From: Saccharofermentans sp.
Lineage (GTDB): Bacteria > Bacillota > Clostridia > Saccharofermentanales > Saccharofermentanaceae
Length of the DNA stretch: 34,271 nt
Assembly (NCBI GenBank): GCA_024683485.1
Contig: JAIKYD010000028.1
Location: forward strand, 1-34,271
Direction of reading: 5' to 3'
Shown here: positions 30,371 through 34,271 of the stretch, piece by piece
Position numbering within the stretch: the stretch's first letter is position 1
How the letters are laid out: each line of letters begins with the position of its first letter
Notes under the pieces: model-generated
Seen by the model: only the letters and a program-made list of their open reading frames with translations
What the model was told of the DNA's origin: nothing
The model's database searches: none
Translations under genes and position numbers: made by a program

Positions 30371-31501
30371 TTACTGGTCACTTATATCGCTGTCAGCCGC
30401 AACAACAACATCATATCCGGGCAGCGCATTCTTAACGTCTCCGATAATATGTGCAATAAGACCTTCCCTGTCCTGCTCATCAAAATCAACGACCACGTCA
30501 AAAGTGATCCGTTTCTTCTCTTCATCGACATAGAAACCGTGAAGCTGAAGGATATGCTTGTGATCCACAACGAGTTCTGTGATATCATTCCTCATCTTCA
30601 TGAGTTTCTCATCAGAAGAATTATTGGAATAAATTCCGACTGCCGTCAAAATTATGCCGGTATCCTTATAAACTTTCTCGCTGATATTCCTTGTAAGTGC
30701 ATCAATCTTATCAGCCGTCATGGTATCGTCAACTTCGATATGAACCGAACCCAGATACCTGTCAGGACCATAATTGTGAAGAACGATGTCATATGCACCG
30801 TGAACCTCAGGAAATGTGAGAACACTCGCTTTAACTTTCCTGGTATATTCCCCTTCAACCCTGTGGCCGAGCATATCATCTACAGCCTCAAATATGATCT
30901 CGACACCGGCCTTAAAGATGAAGAATGAGATAACGACGCTGATATATGCCTCGATGTTGAATTTGAACAGGATGAGGATAACTGCTGAAATAAGAACTGC
31001 CGTAGACAGTATTGCGTCGAAAAGCGCATCCGTTCCGGATGATATGAGCAGATCTGACTTCGCCTTTTTACCCTGGGCCTTAACATAAATGCCCAGGAAT
31101 ATCTTCACTACGATCGCAACGGAAATGACCGCAAGTGACACAGCGGAGTGTTCAGCTTCAACCGGTTCTATTATCTTTTTGATTGATTCCCAGAGAGCAG
31201 TGATACCTGCATATATGATCAGGGCAGCTATTATCATCTGGGCCAGGTATTCGACTCTTCCGTGACCTAACGGATGCTTTTTGTCAGGTTTCTTCGAGGC
31301 GATCTTTGTTCCGATTATAGTGACCACAGACGACAATACGTCACTGAAGTTGTTTACAGCGTCAAGGACCATAGCCGTTGAATGAACAGCGATACCGACC
31401 AGAGCTTTAAAGGATGCAAGCAACACGTTTGCTATGATCCCTATGATTCCAGTCTTTACTATCGTTTTCTCTCTCGAAAAGGTTTTATCCTGGCCAGCCA
31501 T
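30371..31501 (-). CDS. Cation diffusion facilitator (zinc/manganese/iron efflux family)
   Basis: Exports divalent metal ions in exchange for protons. The 376-residue protein has the CDF membrane domain with about six hydrophobic segments. The metal site in segment 2 is HSTAMVLDAVNNFSDVLSS, followed by PDKKHPLGHGRVEYLAQM. In segment 5 a SGTDALFDAILS motif follows. A cytoplasmic ferredoxin-like C-terminal domain begins near residue 205 (MLGHRVEGEYTRKVKA), with HIEVDDTMTADKI and a further extension of about 80 residues. The upstream TTG reading is rejected because it overlaps the rubredoxin hairpin; the ATG at 31499-31501 follows AGGGA. The metal cannot be decided from the motifs. Confidence 0.92.
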   Translation of the reverse strand: MAGQDKTFSREKTIVKTGIIGIIANVLLASFKALVGIAVHSTAMVLDAVNNFSDVLSSVVTIIGTKIASKKPDKKHPLGHGRVEYLAQMIIAALIIYAGITALWESIKKIIEPVEAEHSAVSLAVISVAIVVKIFLGIYVKAQGKKAKSDLLISSGTDALFDAILSTAVLISAVILILFKFNIEAYISVVISFFIFKAGVEIIFEAVDDMLGHRVEGEYTRKVKASVLTFPEVHGAYDIVLHNYGPDRYLGSVHIEVDDTMTADKIDALTRNISEKVYKDTGIILTAVGIYSNNSSDEKLMKMRNDITELVVDHKHILQLHGFYVDEEKKRITFDVVVDFDEQDREGLIAHIIGDVKNALPGYDVVVAADSDISDQ

Positions 31502-31533
31502 AATCCCTGCTTCTGAAATATTCTTCAAATATT

Positions 31534-31559
31534 CGGGGTTGCAGACAGCCGCAACCCCG
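31534..31559 (-). terminator. Hairpin after rubredoxin
   Basis: A 9 bp perfect GC-rich stem (CGGGGTTGC at 31534-31542 with GCAACCCCG at 31551-31559) with an 8-base loop lies 24 bases past the rubredoxin stop. The T-run after it on the minus strand is weak (AATATTTG), so termination may be partial and allow reading into the cation transporter gene. Confidence 0.6.
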
Positions 31560-31582
31560 TAACATTTTTAATCGTTACCTTC

Positions 31583-31741
31583 TTATGCGGGCTGGAAATT
31601 CTCCTTGCCTACACCGCAGACAGGGCATTTCCAATCATCAGGAATATCCTCAAAAGCTGTGCCGGGTGCGATTCCGCTGTCGGGATCACCGACTTCAGGA
31701 TCATATTCGTAGCCACAAAAAGCGCATACATATTTCTGCAT
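31583..31741 (-). CDS. Rubredoxin
   Basis: A 52-residue iron-binding electron carrier. The product starts [20 protein letters not shown] and ends [18 protein letters not shown]. The four iron ligands are Cys6, Cys9, Cys39 and Cys42 in two C-x2-C-G knuckles, with the usual spacing. Rubredoxins of anaerobes pass electrons to oxygen- and peroxide-reducing proteins; no such partner is in the window. The ATG at 31739-31741 is preceded by GGAGGAG. The gene is monocistronic or partly joined to the cation transporter gene. Confidence 0.96.
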   Translation of the reverse strand: MQKYVCAFCGYEYDPEVGDPDSGIAPGTAFEDIPDDWKCPVCGVGKENFQPA

Positions 31742-31843
31742 AGTTATCTCCTCCTCGGATTTTGGTATTAATTCATTTTACACTTATTTAGACAATAAAT
31801 ATATTTTATATTTTCGAATCATTTATCCTGAATTGCTTTTTGC

Positions 31844-31877
31844 AAAAAACAGGCTGCCTCATATTCCGAGACAGCCT
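31844..31877 (-). terminator. Intrinsic terminator after tRNA-Gly(CCC)
   Basis: On the minus strand AGGCTGTCTC (31877-31868) pairs with GAGGCAGCCT (31860-31851), 10 bp including a G-U pair with a 7-base loop, then GTTTTTTGC. It begins eight bases past the tRNA end. Confidence 0.88.
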
Positions 31878-31885
31878 ATTCGTTA

Positions 31886-31961
<76 letters not shown>

Positions 31962-31994
31962 AAAACCAGTGTAATCTAAAACAAAGAAATCTTA

Positions 31995-33104
31995 TCAGAC
32001 CTGCTCGTCGAAATCAAACACAGGTGCCATTTTGACTCTGGGATCTTCCGCGAACTTTATAAAGTCATCACACATCTCGTGTCTGAAATCCTCAGTGGCA
32101 AACGGAAGCCAGAACTGTGTATCCGAGAAATTTGCCCATATGAGCATAAACGCTATACACTTTCCGCTTTCAGTAGATGTAATTGCATCAAGAAGCTGGG
32201 TAAACCAGTCTTTGACCGTGTTATCCATCGGGGCAAGTCCTTCAAAATACCCGTTCTCAGTCTCAAGCGAACGGTATCCGGTCTCAGTCAGCGCCGTAAT
32301 CTTTCCGCGCTCTTCAGCAATCCTGTCGATCACCTCCAGAGATGATGAGAGCCTGTGACTAAAACCATCACCTTTATGAGGCTTATCATGGTAGTAATCC
32401 AAGCCAAGGATATCGATATATTCATCACCGGGATATCTCGCAAGATATTCCTTTTCTCCTGTGACCGGTCCATTGGGCGAATATGCTATTGCAAGATTAT
32501 CAACGCCTTTCTGATCCATAAGGTAATCGATGGTATATCTGAACAACTCGATGTATTCCTCATCTGTAAGGTATGCCTTCCCCCACCAGAACCAGTCTCC
32601 GTTGCATTCATGAAACGGACGGAATATCATCGGGATCTTCTCACCTTCAACATCGACACATCTTTCTGCAAAATCAGCGATCATATCGAGGAACCTGCGG
32701 TATTTCGCATTGAGATCCCCGCCAGGAAGGATCCTTCTGCCGCAGTCACCTTCAGTAATATTCGGAGAATAATCGTAGAACTCATCTCCGCCCAGAGAGA
32801 AATTAGGCATATGTGAAGACAGCGTAATTATGATCCCCTGCCGGCGAAGATTCTTAACTACCGTTATGAGGTCATTCAGATTACCCTCATAACCCGTGAA
32901 GCTCAAAGTATCAATGCCTACAACAGCAGGATGCCTTCCGCAAAGGTTCCTGCAGTCTGATTCGGTACCATCGGCAGCAGTTATGGACACACCGATATGA
33001 CCGGCGTTCTGCTGACCGAATAATATCTGATCGCTTAAGGAGAAGTCTCTTAATACGTTCAGAAGGTTTTCGAGCTTTCCTGATCTCTTATACTTAAAAC
33101 CCAT
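31995..33104 (-). CDS. GH26 family glycoside hydrolase (beta-mannanase-like), intracellular
   Basis: Family 26 enzymes cleave beta-1,4-mannans and some mixed-linkage or xylan bonds by a retaining mechanism. The 369-residue protein has the acid/base Glu166 in PMIFRPFHECNGDWFWWG and the nucleophile Glu274 in ITALTETGYRS. Both fit the family (RPxHExxGxWFWWG and a TETG block). SSHMPNFS and LGLDYYHD are further (beta/alpha)8 blocks. There is no signal peptide and no carbohydrate-binding module, so it should act in the cytoplasm on oligosaccharides. The ATG at 33102-33104 overlaps the stop of the upstream gene in TAATG, with AGGGA upstream. No sugar transporter is in the window. Confidence 0.88.
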   Translation of the reverse strand: MGFKYKRSGKLENLLNVLRDFSLSDQILFGQQNAGHIGVSITAADGTESDCRNLCGRHPAVVGIDTLSFTGYEGNLNDLITVVKNLRRQGIIITLSSHMPNFSLGGDEFYDYSPNITEGDCGRRILPGGDLNAKYRRFLDMIADFAERCVDVEGEKIPMIFRPFHECNGDWFWWGKAYLTDEEYIELFRYTIDYLMDQKGVDNLAIAYSPNGPVTGEKEYLARYPGDEYIDILGLDYYHDKPHKGDGFSHRLSSSLEVIDRIAEERGKITALTETGYRSLETENGYFEGLAPMDNTVKDWFTQLLDAITSTESGKCIAFMLIWANFSDTQFWLPFATEDFRHEMCDDFIKFAEDPRVKMAPVFDFDEQV

Positions 33105-34060
33105 TACTTATTTCCCTGTTGTTTTCTCGTAAAATCCCCGAAAGGGTCCTGAATATCAGATATATCGCCGCCCAGATTTTGAATTGCTGACATCATCTCA
33201 TAGAAGAGGTCCCTTTCTATCGTCTGCTGATTACGGTTGATATAATTCTTGAACATCGGAACCGCCCTGTCATCACCGTATTCAGCAAGACAGATGACTG
33301 CATAGATCTTGTTTGTCATGTATCTGAAAGCATGTCTCAACGTCTGATACATCTCTTCTGTCTTATGCTGCTTTCCGATCTCAGTCAGCATGATAAGGCA
33401 GTCCTCACAGGGTCCTTCAAGACCGTCTTCGGTATTTCTCTCGATGATATCAATAAGGAACGGCTCGGAGACCTCAGGGAATGCCTCAACATACCTTGCG
33501 ATTGATTCGGCAACGAACTCCCTCGTCTTCCCATAACTCATATAACGGTCAAGAACAGCCTGTATGAAGCAAGGCTCCTTCATCTTGATCAGTACTTCAA
33601 AACAAGCGATTGCTTTCTGGAACTGCATCTCGAAAAGATCATTCTCATCAGTCATCTCTTCCTCAGTCCATGCGCATTCACCGATCACTCTGCCGCAGTA
33701 ATCCCTTACCATACCGGTATCCTCAGTTGCTATGCTCGCAGCCAGAGACTGCGGAACACCTCTGTCGAGGTTGAGTGCAGCAAATTCAAGTGCTTCAGTC
33801 TTCTCTTCGAAAGAAAGCTCATCCCAGACCTGCCTCATCGATCTATCACCCAAACGCTCATCAGGCTCATTCTCAAGTTTGGCTGTTGCTTCATCAGTCT
33901 CATCTTTTGCGAGGCGCTGAATATATTCCTCATAGGTGGCATCATCGACACCCTCGGGCTTCTGGTCAAGCTTGTCGCCAAACTCATCCAGTTTCTGCTC
34001 AAGGATCAGAGCACCGATCTCATCATATCTTTTGAGTAATTCCTTAATATCCTCTCTCAT
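33104..34060 (-). CDS. Helical-repeat protein of unknown function
   Basis: A 318-residue acidic, probably all-helical cytoplasmic protein that is not recognised. It starts MREDIKELLKRYDEIGALIL. From about residue 80 successive 30-40 residue helical units are visible: SFEEKTEALEFAALNL, KAIACFEVLIKMKEP, REFVAESIARYVEAFP, and AVICLAEYGDDRAVPMFKN. This suggests a HEAT-like scaffold. Cysteines include the pair in EGPCEDCLIML. No catalytic motif, signal peptide or membrane segment is seen. The ATG at 34058-34060 follows GATGAGG. Translation is coupled to GH26 by a one-base overlap, so it may regulate or assist GH26 or share its induction; this is inference. Confidence 0.7.
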   Translation of the reverse strand: MREDIKELLKRYDEIGALILEQKLDEFGDKLDQKPEGVDDATYEEYIQRLAKDETDEATAKLENEPDERLGDRSMRQVWDELSFEEKTEALEFAALNLDRGVPQSLAASIATEDTGMVRDYCGRVIGECAWTEEEMTDENDLFEMQFQKAIACFEVLIKMKEPCFIQAVLDRYMSYGKTREFVAESIARYVEAFPEVSEPFLIDIIERNTEDGLEGPCEDCLIMLTEIGKQHKTEEMYQTLRHAFRYMTNKIYAVICLAEYGDDRAVPMFKNYINRNQQTIERDLFYEMMSAIQNLGGDISDIQDPFGDFTRKQQGNK

Positions 34061-34130
34061 ATAAACCTCATCTCCAGGGGTTGATCCTGTTTCTTTAACC
34101 CAAATATTTTACTCTGATTGTCTAAACAAA

Positions 34131-34180
34131 AAAAGGAGTTGTCTCAAAAGTGACTAGTTCACAGCGAGGCAACTCCTTTT
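34131..34180. terminator. Long hairpin terminator at the right end
   Basis: AAAAGGAGTTGTCTC (34131-34145) pairs with GAGGCAACTCCTTTT (34166-34180), 15 bp with one G-U pair. The loop contains a second possible stem, GTGA with TCAC. T- and A-runs on both sides fit a bidirectional terminator. It separates the helical-repeat gene from the next region. In 34181-34271 nothing further was recognised. Confidence 0.85.
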
Positions 34181-34271
34181 AAATTGTTCAAAACCGGACG
34201 AAAAACACCTCTAGAATCGTTAAAAATCGAGTCTCAATGGCAGTTTTTGTAGATAACTTGTTTTTTGAGCA

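Noticed and set aside
31784..31798. TTATTTAGACAATAA upstream of rubredoxin as a PerR box
   Set aside because: Only 9 of 15 positions fit the Bacillus PerR consensus, mostly at the ends; AT-rich chance match is likely.

Overview
The window looks like a chromosomal piece of a low-GC Gram-positive Clostridia bacterium, probably an anaerobe of gut or rumen type. The signs are a RemA/YicC/Gmk/RpoZ gene string, pyruvate phosphate dikinase next to a dimer-type glycyl-tRNA synthetase, a Crh-like HPr, rubredoxin, a DUF134 protein, membrane-anchored lipoproteins, strong AGGAGG-type ribosome binding sites and TTGACA/TATAAT promoters. The genus cannot be fixed from the sequence. Every gene except one (a PflX-type radical SAM protein) lies on the minus strand, so transcription runs from high to low coordinates. 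No CRISPR array, transposase, phage gene or rRNA was seen. LAYOUT, in plus-strand order. 1-5.4 kb: a tight housekeeping string yicC-remA-gmk-rpoZ-glyS-ppdK; ppdK runs off the left edge. 5.5-10.5 kb: a second unit, HPr/Crh-like - uvrC - metallophosphoesterase - DUF2142 membrane protein, joined by 1-4 base overlaps, with a good promoter before the HPr gene. 10.5-12.2 kb: tsaE-tsaB-rimI (t6A modification and S18 acetylation). 12.3-13.3 kb: rplM-rpsI with promoter, leader hairpin and terminator. 13.3-25.8 kb: an accessory surface-protein region. It holds five paralogous single-pass membrane proteins with tandem Ig-like domains and an intact Cys-His-Asp transglutaminase-like core (called TgA to TgE here), two paralogous lipoproteins at the two ends of the TgA-TgC group, two family 2 glycosyltransferases and an SGNH-like protein with Cys at the nucleophile position. 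25.8-28.2 kb: purF, which reads directly into TgE, and the divergent radical SAM gene. 28.2-31.7 kb: thioredoxin, DUF134 protein, rfbA, tRNA-Gly(GCC), a cation diffusion facilitator and a 52-residue rubredoxin. 31.9-34.1 kb: tRNA-Gly(CCC), a GH26 mannanase-like enzyme without signal peptide and a helical-repeat protein of unknown function, closed on the right by a long hairpin terminator. HOW IT MAY WORK TOGETHER: the 13.3-25.8 kb region is the candidate undescribed system. All five Tg proteins appear to hold a papain-like thiol centre outside the membrane on a stalk of Ig-like domains; TgA and TgB end in Thr/Pro-rich tails that could cross the wall. The partner lipoproteins share a conserved Ser-Cys-Ala-Gly motif and a nearly identical promoter element, so they may be co-expressed partners or substrates. 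The glycosyltransferase/SGNH trio could decorate a surface glycan or these proteins. The roles are inferred from architecture and position; no substrate can be read from the sequence.
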